Shown: positions 42,702 through 51,965, numbered from the stretch's first letter. The stretch: DNA of 64,000 bases from Gammaproteobacteria bacterium (GCA_016716465.1 JADJWH010000001.1:1302001-1366000); one strand, 5' to 3'. Notes: generated by a model not told the origin, from the letters alone. Numbers and translations are program-made.

Positions 42702-42896
42702 ATGTCTGAATGTAGCAATTGTGAAGGTAGTGGTGATTGCCCTGAATGCCATGGTATAGGAGAAATTTGCATGGGTTGCCCAGTGCACATGCCACTAATT
42801 GAGGCTGTTGGTGCCAGCTTAGCTGGCGACACCACCTGTGAAGAGTGCGGCGGAAGCGGTAAGTGTACGCATTGCCACGGGTCTGGAGATGGATGA
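42702..42896 (+). CDS. Small cysteine-rich protein with DnaJ-type zinc-finger motifs
   Basis: 64 residues with AGGAGG before the ATG. Repeated C-x-x-C-x-G-x-G units (CSNCEGSG, CPECHG, CEECGGSG, CTHCHGSG) match the zinc-finger units of DnaJ without its J domain. Probably binds two zinc ions; partner unknown. Confidence 0.75.
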   Translation: MSECSNCEGSGDCPECHGIGEICMGCPVHMPLIEAVGASLAGDTTCEECGGSGKCTHCHGSGDG

Positions 42897-42943
42897 TATT
42901 GGCCGCATTAATTCATGCTGACTTGCCCATAGAAGGTGACTTC

Positions 42944-43465
42944 ATGTCCGATACGCTCAACGGTTGGTTCCCTGTCGCGACATTGCTTCTCGGGTTCGCC
43001 GCTAGCTCGGTAGCCGAATGGTTTCGAGATAAGCGCACAAGACAACGTGAGCGCGAAGCCAGAATGGATACACGACAGGACCAGCTTATCGAAAGACGAA
43101 CGACATTCCAGCGGCAGACCCTTCTTGATCTTCAAGATGTACTGATGCAACTCGTTCGTCATGTGTCCATGATGCATCATCAGGACGTTATGGCATTCAG
43201 AACAACGGGGAATTGGCAAAAGCAGTTATATGATGATGAATTATCTGAAGGATTAAGACTTGCCTATGCTCGATCGACAATGCTTTCTGTACGAGTGCGT
43301 GATGGCACTGTTCGGCAACTTGTCAAGGCACTTAAGGATCATTCCACCAATGCGGGTATGTGCTTAACTCAAACAGAAGGCGAGTCTCATATTAATGAAA
43401 TGACAAAAGCCTTTGAACAATTGAATGAACGAATTGGCGGAATACTTCGTGAACTTGATGACTGA
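42944..43465 (+). CDS. Membrane-anchored helical protein
   Basis: 173 residues from the ATG at 42944 (AGAAGGTGA upstream). One N-terminal membrane helix (FPVATLLLGFAASSVAEWF, ~7-25), then a strongly basic turn (RDKRTRQREREAR) and long helices likely to form a coiled coil. Single-anchor proteins of this build are common in accessory regions; function unknown. Confidence 0.65.
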   Translation: MSDTLNGWFPVATLLLGFAASSVAEWFRDKRTRQREREARMDTRQDQLIERRTTFQRQTLLDLQDVLMQLVRHVSMMHHQDVMAFRTTGNWQKQLYDDELSEGLRLAYARSTMLSVRVRDGTVRQLVKALKDHSTNAGMCLTQTEGESHINEMTKAFEQLNERIGGILRELDD

Positions 43466-43519
43466 TGCGAGTCTCTTGTCATATGATATCAACGCCATTT
43501 TTCGCGGGGTAAATTTTAT

Positions 43520-43741
43520 ATGGGGAAAAAACCGATTGTTAAAAAACCAGCCAAACATGGCAAAGACTGGTCTGCATTTGATATCAATCAGCTAAGACAG
43601 CTAGCCAGAGAGAATACTCCGACACCGATTGTGGCAAGGAAGCTTAAGCGGACACCAGCCGCCGTACAGCAGAAAGCTAGTCAGGAAAGAATTTCCTTAA
43701 AACCGACAAACAAAACGCCGTATAATCGTCGAGGAAAATAG
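43520..43741 (+). CDS. Small SANT/Myb-like basic protein
   Basis: 73 residues, very basic. KDWSAFDINQLRQLARENTPTPIVARKLKRTPAAVQQKASQ resembles a short Myb/SANT-like helix-turn-helix (W...L..L...N.....IA..L.RT..AV..KA), followed by ISLKPTNKTPYNRRGK. Proteins of this pattern are conserved in proteobacterial genomes; probably binds DNA or RNA. Confidence 0.75.
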   Translation: MGKKPIVKKPAKHGKDWSAFDINQLRQLARENTPTPIVARKLKRTPAAVQQKASQERISLKPTNKTPYNRRGK

Positions 43742-43784
43742 ATAAACTACGCATTTTTGCTATGAATAGTTATTAGTGTTTTTG

Positions 43785-44147
43785 TTAGCTGCGATTCCCC
43801 AGAAATTTACTAACTACCAATTGCCTGGCTCTTTCATCGCTCCACAGCAGCCGTTCTGGCTTGCTGCGCATAATTGTTTGTCTTTTACGTCTGATCTCCT
43901 GGCCCTTGTCCAGCAGCAGTTTTTTGGGAGTTCGCGTCGGGAATTCTGATAATACCGTTGATCCCACAACGAGCAACCTGACCCATTCATCTGCCTCGGC
44001 TTCCTGAAGTACCTCAGCCTCTACTAGTCTTTCACCAAAACGCCTAGCGCGGTTGCTTCGAGAACGTCGTTTTTCCCATATACATTCTTTCCACCGGATG
44101 ACATCCGCTGCAATGAATCCATCCTCGCAAGAAATCCATTCCGACAT
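43785..44147 (-). CDS. Conserved island protein, copy 2 (paralogue of 20997-21362)
   Basis: 120 residues, MSEWISCEDGFIAADVIRW..., homologous over its full length to the protein at 20997-21362 by the blocks listed there, with about half the residues identical by eye. It is the last gene before attR. More AT-rich than copy 1, so not a recent duplication. Function unknown. Confidence 0.75.
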   Translation of the reverse strand: MSEWISCEDGFIAADVIRWKECIWEKRRSRSNRARRFGERLVEAEVLQEAEADEWVRLLVVGSTVLSEFPTRTPKKLLLDKGQEIRRKRQTIMRSKPERLLWSDERARQLVVSKFLGNRS

Positions 44148-44398
44148 CTACACCGCGCGAACCTGATTGATGCACCAGTATTGGTGCGACGAGCCTGAAA
44201 TTCAGGCTAGCATTTCATTCTTTGCACCAAAACAGGAATCGTTATTCGAGCAGTTCGATATTGCGTGATTAGGCGAATGCCACTTGGGAAATCTATGTTA
44301 ACTTTCAGATTGCGGGAACAGCGGGAATACGTTAGTTTTAACGATCAGCAAAGCAACATGAAGCAGGAGAACACGGATGCGTTTGAAACAAGGTAATT

Positions 44399-44442
44399 CG
44401 TTACTTTTTACACACTCTCTTACACATAAACGAAAAGTAACG
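44399..44442. promoter_or_regulatory. Right-end integrase arm sites and inverted repeat
   Basis: TTACACA at 44408-44414 and 44420-44426 (12 bp apart) lies inside the inverted repeat CGTTACTTTT (44399-44408) / AAAAGTAACG (44433-44442). It matches the left-end repeats. The gap 44148-44485 has no gene I can support. Confidence 0.6.
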
Positions 44443-44485
44443 AAAATTATCGTTTAGTTTCAATCAAATAATGTAGCCTAAGGCA

Positions 44486-44495
44486 GACTCAAAAT
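44486..44495. repeat. attR core GACTCAAAAT
   Basis: Copy of 10242-10251; the tRNA 3' half continues from it and AT-rich island DNA precedes it. Confidence 0.85.
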
Positions 44496-44542
44496 CCGGT
44501 GGTTTCACGACCGTGAGAGTTCGAGTCTCTCTCCCGGCACCA
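44486..44542 (+). pseudogene. tRNA-Leu(CAA), 3' half
   Basis: From the anticodon loop: stem TCCGG, long variable arm TGGTTTCACGACCGT, T arm GAGAG-TTCGAGT-CTCTC, acceptor strand TCCCGGC, A, CCA. Upstream is AT-rich island DNA that offers no 5' half, so no tRNA is rebuilt here. It complements 10212-10251. Confidence 0.9.
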
Positions 44543-44764
44543 CACGCACCACGAAACATCCGGCGAAAAATGCCGAGAAACTATATCACAACTGCCGTTC
44601 CATCCCGCCCCGCGGCCTCGCCGCGGCGCCGCGCCCTTGGCTATCCTTCGGACTCAGGATTCAGGCACGCCGCCCGATACACTGTAACGTCAGCGGCGTT
44701 CTCACCCCCCGGCGGCGGCTGATTTTTCCACTCATCGATCCAACCTCGGAAGGTGCGACAGGCA

Positions 44765-47326
44765 ATGACAGGCACACGCTTTTCCCTCGAAGTCCGTCCG
44801 GTGATCCCGGGACGTCTCGGCAGGCTTGATGAACTCGCGAACGACCTGCTCTACAGCTGGGACAGCCAGGTCCGCAGCCTGTTCGTCCGTCTCGACCCGG
44901 AACTGTGGGAGCGCTGCGGGCACAATCCCAAGGTATTCCTGCGGCGCATCTCGCAGCATGTGCTGGAGACCGCGGCGGCCGACACCGTCTACCTGCAGGA
45001 CTATGACCGCATCCTCGCGGCCTATGACTCCTACCTGAAACATCGCAACGCGGACCGGCGCGGGCTCAATATATTTGACCCCGATACCGACCTGGTCGCC
45101 TATTTCTGCGCCGAGTTCGGGCTGCACGAAAGCTTCCCGATCTACTCCGGCGGCCTCGGCATCCTGGCGGGAGACCATTGCAAGGCGGCGAGCGATCTCG
45201 GCATTCCCTTCGTCGCGGTCGGCCTGCTGTACCGGGAAGGCTATTTTCACCAGACCATCGATGGCAACGGCAACCAGGTCGCACACTATTTCAACACCAG
45301 CCCCGAAGTCCTGCCGATCACCCCGGCGCGCGACGGCCAGGGCCAGGACGTGCACGTGCGGGTGGAAATGCCCGGCCGCAACGTCGAACTGAAGGTATGG
45401 AAGGCGAAGGCGGGTCACATCACGCTGTACTTCCTCGACAGCGACCTGCCGACGAACAACGATCACGACCGCCGGATCACCTACCAACTCTACGGCGGCG
45501 ACATCAACACACGCATTCAGCAGGAGATCGTGCTCGGCATCGGCGGCGTACGCGCACTGCGCGCGGTGGGCCTGTCGCCCACCGCCTGGCACATCAACGA
45601 AGGTCATGCGGCGTTCCAGATCCTGGAGCGCTGCCGTGAACAGATGCAGCAAGGCCTGAACTTCGAGGCGGCGCTGGAACTGGTGGCCTCCGGAACCGTA
45701 TTCACCACCCATACCCCGGTGCCGGCCGGCCACGATATTTTCCATCATGACCTGATCCTGCCCTATTTCGAGCGCTACATCCGCGAGACGCGCATCGGCG
45801 AAAAGAAATTCCTCGCCCTCGGCGCGTATCCGACCAACGACAAGGGCTTCAACATGACGGCGCTCGCCCTGCGCGGTTCACGCTTCCAGAATGGCGTCAG
45901 CCGCATCCACGGCGACGTGGCGTCGCAGATGGAAGGGTATATCTGGCCGCAGATTCCGCCGGCGGAGAACCCGATCGGCTACGTCACCAACGGCGTGCAT
46001 GTGCCGACCTTCCTGGCGCAGGAGTGGGTCAACCTGTTCGACATGCATCTCGGCCCGGGCTGGCGTAACGAGCTGCTCAACGAGGAATTCTGGTCGGTGA
46101 TCGACGACATCCCCGACCACAGCTTCTGGAGCATCCGTCAGACCCTGAAGTCGAAGCTCTACCAGGACATCTACCGGCGCGTCTCCCATCAGCAGCGGCG
46201 CAACGGCACCAGTCCGACGCAGGTTGAACGCCAGACGCGCTACCTCACACTGCCCGATACGGACATCCTCACGGTCGGCTTCGCGCGCCGCTTCGCGACC
46301 TACAAGCGCGCCACGCTGCTGTTTTCGGATCCGGCGCGGCTCGCGCGACTGGTCAACGACCCCGAGCGACCCGTCGTGTTCATCTTCGCCGGCAAGGCGC
46401 ACCCGCTCGATGTACCGGGGCAGCGCCTGCTGCAGGTGATCCACGAGTTCTCGCACCGGCCTGAATTCGAGGGGCGCATCCTGCTCGTCGAAGGCTATGA
46501 CCTCGCGCTCGCGCGCAAGCTCGTCACCGGCGTCGACGTCTGGCTCAACAATCCGGCCTACCCGATGGAGGCCAGCGGCACCTCGGGTGAAAAGGCCGGC
46601 ATCAACGGCGTCATCAACCTCAGCGTACTCGACGGCTGGTGGGGCGAAGGCTATGACGGCGCGAACGGCTGGGCGATCACGCCGCACGGACAGCATTTCG
46701 ACGAGGCCTTCCGCAACCGGGAAGAGGCGAATGAATTGTTCGACCTGATCGAAACCCAGGTGATACCCCTGTACTACAGCCGCAAGACCCAGGGATACTC
46801 GCGCTCCTGGGTCAGCAAGGCCAAGGCGTCGATGAAATCGCTGATCCCGCGCTTCAATGCCCAACGCATGGTGATGGATTACGCCGAGAAGCTCTACGGC
46901 CGCGCGATACGCCAGCGCGCGGCGCTGGGCGAAAACGGCGGCGAACCCGCGCGCCGGCTCGCCGAATGGAAGCAGATCGTCGCACAGGCCTGGCCCGGTG
47001 TGTCGATCCGCCGCGTGGACGATGGGCGCAATACCCTGCTGGCGGGCGAAGAACTGAAGATCCAGGTCGCGGCGCGCCTCAACGGGCTGAAGGTGGAGGA
47101 CGTCTATCTGGAATGCCTGGTCGGCACCGAACCCGAACCGGGTGATTTCAGCAATCACAGCGTCTACCGCTTCCATGCGGACGGCCCGGGTGAGCACGGC
47201 GAGACCATATTCACGCTCGAACTGCACCCCCCGCTGCCCGGCCTGCAGCACTACAAGATCCGCATGTACCCCTACCACAAGCTGTTGAGCCGCCGCTTCG
47301 AGGCCGGCTACATGCTCTGGCTGTAA
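44765..47326 (+). CDS. glgP: Alpha-glucan phosphorylase (GT35)
   Basis: Releases glucose-1-phosphate from glycogen or maltodextrin. 853 residues from the ATG at 44765; a GTG at 44753 lies too close to the ribosome site. The N-terminal region (PVIPGRLGRLDELANDLLYSWDSQ) is that of the Thermus/Mycobacterium-type phosphorylases. HINEGHAAF, THTPVPAGHD and the PLP-lysine region EASGTSGEKAGINGVINLS are seen. First gene right of the island, convergent with malQ, in a glycogen gene cluster. Confidence 0.95.
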   Translation: MTGTRFSLEVRPVIPGRLGRLDELANDLLYSWDSQVRSLFVRLDPELWERCGHNPKVFLRRISQHVLETAAADTVYLQDYDRILAAYDSYLKHRNADRRGLNIFDPDTDLVAYFCAEFGLHESFPIYSGGLGILAGDHCKAASDLGIPFVAVGLLYREGYFHQTIDGNGNQVAHYFNTSPEVLPITPARDGQGQDVHVRVEMPGRNVELKVWKAKAGHITLYFLDSDLPTNNDHDRRITYQLYGGDINTRIQQEIVLGIGGVRALRAVGLSPTAWHINEGHAAFQILERCREQMQQGLNFEAALELVASGTVFTTHTPVPAGHDIFHHDLILPYFERYIRETRIGEKKFLALGAYPTNDKGFNMTALALRGSRFQNGVSRIHGDVASQMEGYIWPQIPPAENPIGYVTNGVHVPTFLAQEWVNLFDMHLGPGWRNELLNEEFWSVIDDIPDHSFWSIRQTLKSKLYQDIYRRVSHQQRRNGTSPTQVERQTRYLTLPDTDILTVGFARRFATYKRATLLFSDPARLARLVNDPERPVVFIFAGKAHPLDVPGQRLLQVIHEFSHRPEFEGRILLVEGYDLALARKLVTGVDVWLNNPAYPMEASGTSGEKAGINGVINLSVLDGWWGEGYDGANGWAITPHGQHFDEAFRNREEANELFDLIETQVIPLYYSRKTQGYSRSWVSKAKASMKSLIPRFNAQRMVMDYAEKLYGRAIRQRAALGENGGEPARRLAEWKQIVAQAWPGVSIRRVDDGRNTLLAGEELKIQVAARLNGLKVEDVYLECLVGTEPEPGDFSNHSVYRFHADGPGEHGETIFTLELHPPLPGLQHYKIRMYPYHKLLSRRFEAGYMLWL

Positions 47327-47330
47327 GCCG

Positions 47331-47359
47331 GCCCGCCGGCGCCTCAGCCGCCGGCGGGC
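47331..47359. terminator. Bidirectional hairpin between glgP and malQ
   Basis: GCCCGCCGGCG / CGCCGGCGGGC, perfect 11-bp stem with a 7-base loop, at the meeting point of the convergent genes and overlapping the malQ 3' end. No U run. Confidence 0.5.
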
Positions 47360-48831
47360 GGGGTGCGGCCGTAAAGGCCGCCCATGTGGCGCAGGCGCGT
47401 GGCGAGATCCGGGGCGACCTGCCCCCAGTCGAAACGCCAGCGCCAGTTGTGCTCCGTCGTCCCCGGGGTATTCATGCGGCAGGTCGTCCCCAGACCGAGC
47501 GCGTCCTGCAGCGGAATCACCGCCGTATCGGCGACCGAGGCCAGCGCGGCGCGGATCAGCGGCCACGGCATCGGTTCCTCCGGCTTGCCGAGGTATTCAT
47601 GCACCCGCGCACGCGCGGTCGCGTCCAGCGCCTCGTGCCAGCCCAGGCTGGTATCGTTGTCGTGCGTCCCGGTGTAAACGACGCTGTTGCGGTTATGGTT
47701 GTGGGGCAGATAGGGGTTGTCGCTGCCGCCGTCGAAGGCAAACTGCAGGATGCGCATGCCCGGCAGACCATACTGCTCGCGCAGCGCATGCACCGGCGGG
47801 GTGATGAGGCCGAGATCCTCCGCCACGAACGGCAGCGTGCCGAAGCGCTTCAGCACCGCGTCGAAGAAGCGGCCGCCCGGGCCTTCGACCCAGCGCCCGC
47901 CCATGGCCGTCGGGTGGTCGGCCGGGATCTCCCAGTAGGCCTCGAAGCCGCGGAAATGGTCGATACGGACCAGGTCGAACATCTTCATCTGGCGCTCGAT
48001 GCGCTGTAACCACCAGGAGAAGCCGCTCTCCTCCATCAGTTTCCAGCGGTAATGGGGATTGCCCCAGCGCTGGCCGGTCGCGGAAAAATAGTCCGGCGGC
48101 ACGCCGGCCACCACCGTCGGCCGGCCGGCGTCATCCAGCTCGAACAGTGACCGGTTCACCCATACGTCGACGCTGTCATGCGCGACGAAGATGGGCATGT
48201 CGCCGATGATCGATATTCCGCGACGATTGGCCGCTGCGCGTACTTCGCTCCACTGGCGATGGAACACGAACTGCTCGAAGCAGGCGCGTTCGACGGCGGC
48301 GCGATGCTTGCGCCGCGCCTTGTCCAGCGCGGGGGCCTCGCGGTCGCGCAGGGCGGCGGGCCAGCGCGCCCAGTCGTGGCCGCCATGATGTGCCCGCAGC
48401 GCCTGGAACAGGGCGTAATCCGCCAGCCAGTCCTGCTCCGCCGCCATGAAGGCATCGAACGCGGCCCGGTCCTCGGCGGAGGCCCGTGCCTGGAAGCCGG
48501 ACCGGGCCTCGGCAAGTGTCGCGGCGCGATCCGCGTCGCGCGTCGCGGCATCGCCGGGCTCGAGCCAACCGTACTGCACCAGACGGTCGAAACAGATCAG
48601 GCGCGGATTTCCCGCGTGCACCGACAGACACTGGTAGGGTGAGCCGTTGTCATGGGTGGGGCCGAGTGGCAGCATCTGCCACACGGCCTGTCCCGCCGCG
48701 ACGAGAAAATCGATGAAACGGAAGGACTCGTCACCGAGGGTACCGGAGCCGTACGGTCCCGGCAATGAGGTCGGATGCAGGAGGATGCCTGCCTGACGCC
48801 TGTTGAGTGCTGATGCGGCCGGCGGCGCCAC
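47344..48831 (-). CDS. malQ: 4-alpha-glucanotransferase (amylomaltase, GH77)
   Basis: Transfers glucan chains between maltodextrins. 495 residues, normal. ILLHPTSLPGPYGSGTLG at the start, then VRIDHFRGFEAYWEIPA (nucleophile Asp), VAEDLGLITP (acid/base Glu) and YTGTHDNDTSLGW. Starts two bases after the stop of the GH57 gene; with it and glgC forms a minus-strand run. Confidence 0.95.
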   Translation of the reverse strand: MAPPAASALNRRQAGILLHPTSLPGPYGSGTLGDESFRFIDFLVAAGQAVWQMLPLGPTHDNGSPYQCLSVHAGNPRLICFDRLVQYGWLEPGDAATRDADRAATLAEARSGFQARASAEDRAAFDAFMAAEQDWLADYALFQALRAHHGGHDWARWPAALRDREAPALDKARRKHRAAVERACFEQFVFHRQWSEVRAAANRRGISIIGDMPIFVAHDSVDVWVNRSLFELDDAGRPTVVAGVPPDYFSATGQRWGNPHYRWKLMEESGFSWWLQRIERQMKMFDLVRIDHFRGFEAYWEIPADHPTAMGGRWVEGPGGRFFDAVLKRFGTLPFVAEDLGLITPPVHALREQYGLPGMRILQFAFDGGSDNPYLPHNHNRNSVVYTGTHDNDTSLGWHEALDATARARVHEYLGKPEEPMPWPLIRAALASVADTAVIPLQDALGLGTTCRMNTPGTTEHNWRWRFDWGQVAPDLATRLRHMGGLYGRTPPAGG

Positions 48832-48832
48832 T

Positions 48833-50545
48833 TCAGTGCGCTTCGGAACCGCGCCGCATCACACCCCCGAGCTGCGGCTGGCCGCCGCCCGTGCTGATAC
48901 TCTGCGTCAGGATCGCCGGCGGCTCCACCCCCAGCAGGCGGTAGAGGTTGCCGAGATGCAGTCGGTACAGGCGCTCGAAATCGCTGACCGAATCGGCGGG
49001 ATTGTAGTCGCCGAACCACCAGCACCAGTCGGATCCCTCGCAGGCCGCCAGTTGACGGATGATGCGCTCACGCTCCTCATCCCGCAGCGTGTCGCCGGCC
49101 AGGACCTCGTCGCATTTGCGCTTGGCCTCGCACAACAGCTCCCAGCCACGGTTCTTGTCCGGATTGCCCATCCAGGTGGAGAAGGTCCCGTAGACCCAAC
49201 TGCCGGCGATGATCGACGGCAGGCGGCAGAATTCCATGTCTCCGGAAAGACTGTCGGAAAACGTGGTCAGCTCGAGGGCGGGGTGCTCGGCCAGGCGGTG
49301 GTAGAGCGCGGTCAGGAAATGATATCCGTTTTCGGGATAGGCCTCCCAGGCATTCTCCCCGTCCAGGATGATCGAGACGACATGATTCGGGTCGCCGTCG
49401 CATTCCTGCGCGATATTCTCCAGGTGATGGACCAGGTTGGCGACGGCATCATCGGCGTGCCAGCCCTGATAGGTGAAGCCGATCAGGTCGGACAGGCCGT
49501 CATCGCGGAAAAAACAGGCGGGCTTGGCCGCATCGATGCGATAGACGCGGTGCAGATTCTTGCTGGCGCAGGGATCATGAATGGCGACATTGCGCGCGAT
49601 GCTGTTGCGCAGGACGCTTTCACCCGTGGCCGTCCACCTGAAACCGTGGTCGCCGAGCAGCCGGACCGTCGCCGTGCTGAGCCCGCCCTCGGCCGGCCAG
49701 CAGCCCTGCGGGGCGAAGCCGAAATGACGCTCGAAGGTGGCGACGCCTTCCTTGAGATGCCAGTGCGCGCGTTCCAGGCCGCCGGGATATCCCCCCGCCG
49801 CCGGCAACGGCATCTCCGGCACCGCCTCGCGCGCGCTGGCGAAGTCCAGCAGCAGCGGTATCATCGGATGGGCGTACGGCGTCATGGAAAGTTCGGCCTG
49901 CCCGCTTTCCGCGAGGCGGCGATAGCGCGGAACGACGGCCGCGACCAGCTCACCGATCACCTCGAACAGCTGCAGCCGGTCTTCCGGCGTGAAAAAGCGC
50001 GCCTTCTCGATCAGCCGCTGCACGCGTTTGTCTCCGCGCCGCACGGTCTCGCCCATCCACGCCAGGTGATACCAGGTCAGGATATCCGCGAGATACTGGT
50101 CGCCCAGATAACTCAGGCTCTCGGTGTCATCCTTCATCATCACGGCAAGGTCGACCAGGCGCCGGTACATCGGGAAACGGTTGATCAGCCGCTGTTCGTT
50201 CGCGCGCAGGCAGGCGCGCACGAGGGGCGCGCGCCGCTCGGCCTCCCGCGGGAAGGTCTCGCTGACCAGCGCCGCCAGCAGCGGGTCGCGCAACGGCCGG
50301 CGCTCGGCGAGATAGGCGCGGATCTGCGCGGCGTAGTCCTCCAGTTGATCGAGCAGGATCGGCACGAAGTTGATCACCGCCCGGGCGCCCGGCGTCTGCT
50401 CCAGGATCGCGGCCATGTCGGTGTAGTCCTTCATGGCATGGAGATAGGTCCACGGCAACTGGTAGTCGCCGGTGGAATAGTCACGATATTCCGGTTGGTG
50501 CATGTGCCAGCACAGCACCACCTTCAGCCGACCGCTAGTGGGCAC
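48833..50545 (-). CDS. GH57 family alpha-glucan hydrolase or transferase
   Basis: 570 residues. Begins LKVVLCWHMHQPEYRDYSTGDYQLPWTYLH, the GH57 first block. GCWPAEGGLS contains the presumed nucleophile Glu and IILDGENAWEAYPENG the acid/base Asp. Whether it is an alpha-amylase, 4-alpha-glucanotransferase or branching enzyme cannot be read from the motifs. Since glgB and malQ are present, a debranching or amylase-like role is plausible. Overlaps glgC by 11 bp. Confidence 0.9.
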   Translation of the reverse strand: MPTSGRLKVVLCWHMHQPEYRDYSTGDYQLPWTYLHAMKDYTDMAAILEQTPGARAVINFVPILLDQLEDYAAQIRAYLAERRPLRDPLLAALVSETFPREAERRAPLVRACLRANEQRLINRFPMYRRLVDLAVMMKDDTESLSYLGDQYLADILTWYHLAWMGETVRRGDKRVQRLIEKARFFTPEDRLQLFEVIGELVAAVVPRYRRLAESGQAELSMTPYAHPMIPLLLDFASAREAVPEMPLPAAGGYPGGLERAHWHLKEGVATFERHFGFAPQGCWPAEGGLSTATVRLLGDHGFRWTATGESVLRNSIARNVAIHDPCASKNLHRVYRIDAAKPACFFRDDGLSDLIGFTYQGWHADDAVANLVHHLENIAQECDGDPNHVVSIILDGENAWEAYPENGYHFLTALYHRLAEHPALELTTFSDSLSGDMEFCRLPSIIAGSWVYGTFSTWMGNPDKNRGWELLCEAKRKCDEVLAGDTLRDEERERIIRQLAACEGSDWCWWFGDYNPADSVSDFERLYRLHLGNLYRLLGVEPPAILTQSISTGGGQPQLGGVMRRGSEAH

Positions 50546-51833
50546 GATGATAATCCTGCCCCAGCATCTCCGGCGTCACGACAACCACGCCCTTCTCGCT
50601 GACATAAAACCGCTTCTGATCCTGGACGGGATCTTCGCCGATGATCGTCCCCGCCGGGATCCGACAGCCCTTGTCGACCACCACCTTGTTCAGCCTGCAG
50701 CCCTCGCCGACCTCGACATCCGGCAAGACGACACAATCCTGGATGACGCTGTACGAATCGACGCGCACGTTGGAGAACAGCAGGGAATGCCGCACCTGGG
50801 CGCCGGACACGATGCAGCCGCCGGACACCATAGAATCGACGGCCATGCCGCGGCGGCCCTCGTCGTCGAAGATGAACTTGGCCGGCGGAAGCTGGGCCTG
50901 GTAGGTCCAGATCGGCCAGTCCTCGTCATACATGTTGAGCTCCGGCGTCACGCCGATCAGCTCCATATTGGCCTCCCAGAAGGCGTCGACCGTCCCCACG
51001 TCGCGCCAGTACGCCTGGTCGCCGGTGACCGGATCCTTGAAGGGGTAGGCGTGCACGCGGTATTTCCTGATCGCGGACGGAATGATGTCCTTGCCGAAGT
51101 CGTGGCTCGATGAGGAGATATCGGCATCCTTCACCAGTTGCTCGAACAGGAACAGGGTGTTGAAGACGTAGATTCCCATCGAGGCGAGCGCCATGTCCTT
51201 GTTACCCGGCAGCGGCTGCGGCGACGCGGGCTTCTCCTGAAAATCCTTCACTATCCAGTTTTCGTCGACGGACATCACGCCGAAGGCGCGCGCGCGCTCG
51301 ATCGGGGTCTCGATACAGGCGATGGTCATGTCGGCCTTCGCCTCGACATGCGCCGCCAGCATCGGGCCGTAGTCCATCTTGTAGATGTGATCGCCGGCGA
51401 GGATCAGCACGTAGGAAACGTCGTAGTTGCGGATGATATCGAGATTCTGGAACACCGCATCCGCAGTGCCGGTGTACCACGAAGTGGCAATGCGCTGCTG
51501 CGCCGGCACCACCTCGATGAACTCGCCGAGCTCGCCGCGCAGGAAATTCCAGCCCTGCTGAATATGCCGTATCAGCGAGTGCGACTTGTACTGGGTCAGC
51601 ACCGCGATGCGGCGGATATCGGAGTTCACACAGTTGGACAGGGGGAAGTCGATGATCCTGAACTTGCCGCCGAACGGCACCGCCGGCTTGGCACGCCACT
51701 GTGTCAGATGCTTCAGGCGCGACCCGCGCCCTCCCGCGAGGATGAGGGCGATGGTGTCGCGGGTAAGCCGGCTGACGAAGCGGGTGATGTTTCCATGTTT
51801 GTCCGTGCGTTTCATCGCTGCTTTTTCTTTCAT
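50535..51833 (-). CDS. glgC: Glucose-1-phosphate adenylyltransferase
   Basis: Makes ADP-glucose, the committed step of glycogen synthesis. 432 residues. ALILAGGRGSRLKHLTQWRAKPAVPFGGKFRIIDFPLSNCVNS at the N terminus, YVLILAGDHIYKMDY, and the C-terminal beta-helix (VDSYSVIQDCVVLPDVEVGEGCRL). Start at 51833 or an in-frame ATG at 51815; neither has a strong ribosome site. Divergent from glgB. No glgA is in the window. Confidence 0.96.
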   Translation of the reverse strand: MKEKAAMKRTDKHGNITRFVSRLTRDTIALILAGGRGSRLKHLTQWRAKPAVPFGGKFRIIDFPLSNCVNSDIRRIAVLTQYKSHSLIRHIQQGWNFLRGELGEFIEVVPAQQRIATSWYTGTADAVFQNLDIIRNYDVSYVLILAGDHIYKMDYGPMLAAHVEAKADMTIACIETPIERARAFGVMSVDENWIVKDFQEKPASPQPLPGNKDMALASMGIYVFNTLFLFEQLVKDADISSSSHDFGKDIIPSAIRKYRVHAYPFKDPVTGDQAYWRDVGTVDAFWEANMELIGVTPELNMYDEDWPIWTYQAQLPPAKFIFDDEGRRGMAVDSMVSGGCIVSGAQVRHSLLFSNVRVDSYSVIQDCVVLPDVEVGEGCRLNKVVVDKGCRIPAGTIIGEDPVQDQKRFYVSEKGVVVVTPEMLGQDYHRAH

Positions 51834-51965
51834 TGTGGCCGAAGACCTTTCGCGTGACCCTGCAAACAGGGCATTATGCTATCATTATTGACCTTATCGA
51901 GGCGAGTCGAAAACACGCGGAGGACGACGCTTGTTCACGCCCACATACCAGCATAAAGCCAGCAA

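Larger units (their letters stand above)
10242..44495. mobile_element. Integrative mobilizable element inserted in tRNA-Leu(CAA)
   Basis: Bounded by the direct repeat GACTCAAAAT (10242-10251 and 44486-44495), the anticodon loop of a tRNA-Leu gene whose halves lie outside on either side. A tyrosine integrase sits at the left end, with TTACACA repeats at both ends. The interior has a coupling ATPase, a MobC-like protein and a relaxase, but no type IV secretion channel genes, so transfer would need a helper. Base composition is patchy: AT-rich genes alternate with GC-rich ones, unlike the uniformly GC-rich flanks. Cargo includes an intact tRNA-Leu(CAA), surface/secreted proteins and a block of defence-like genes. 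Confidence 0.93.

Noticed and set aside
10242..44495. Prophage
   Set aside because: No capsid, tail, terminase or lysis genes were seen; mob genes fit a mobilizable element better.
45878..47566. 562-codon minus-strand frame over glgP
   Set aside because: Antisense to a clear glucan phosphorylase; arises from high GC.
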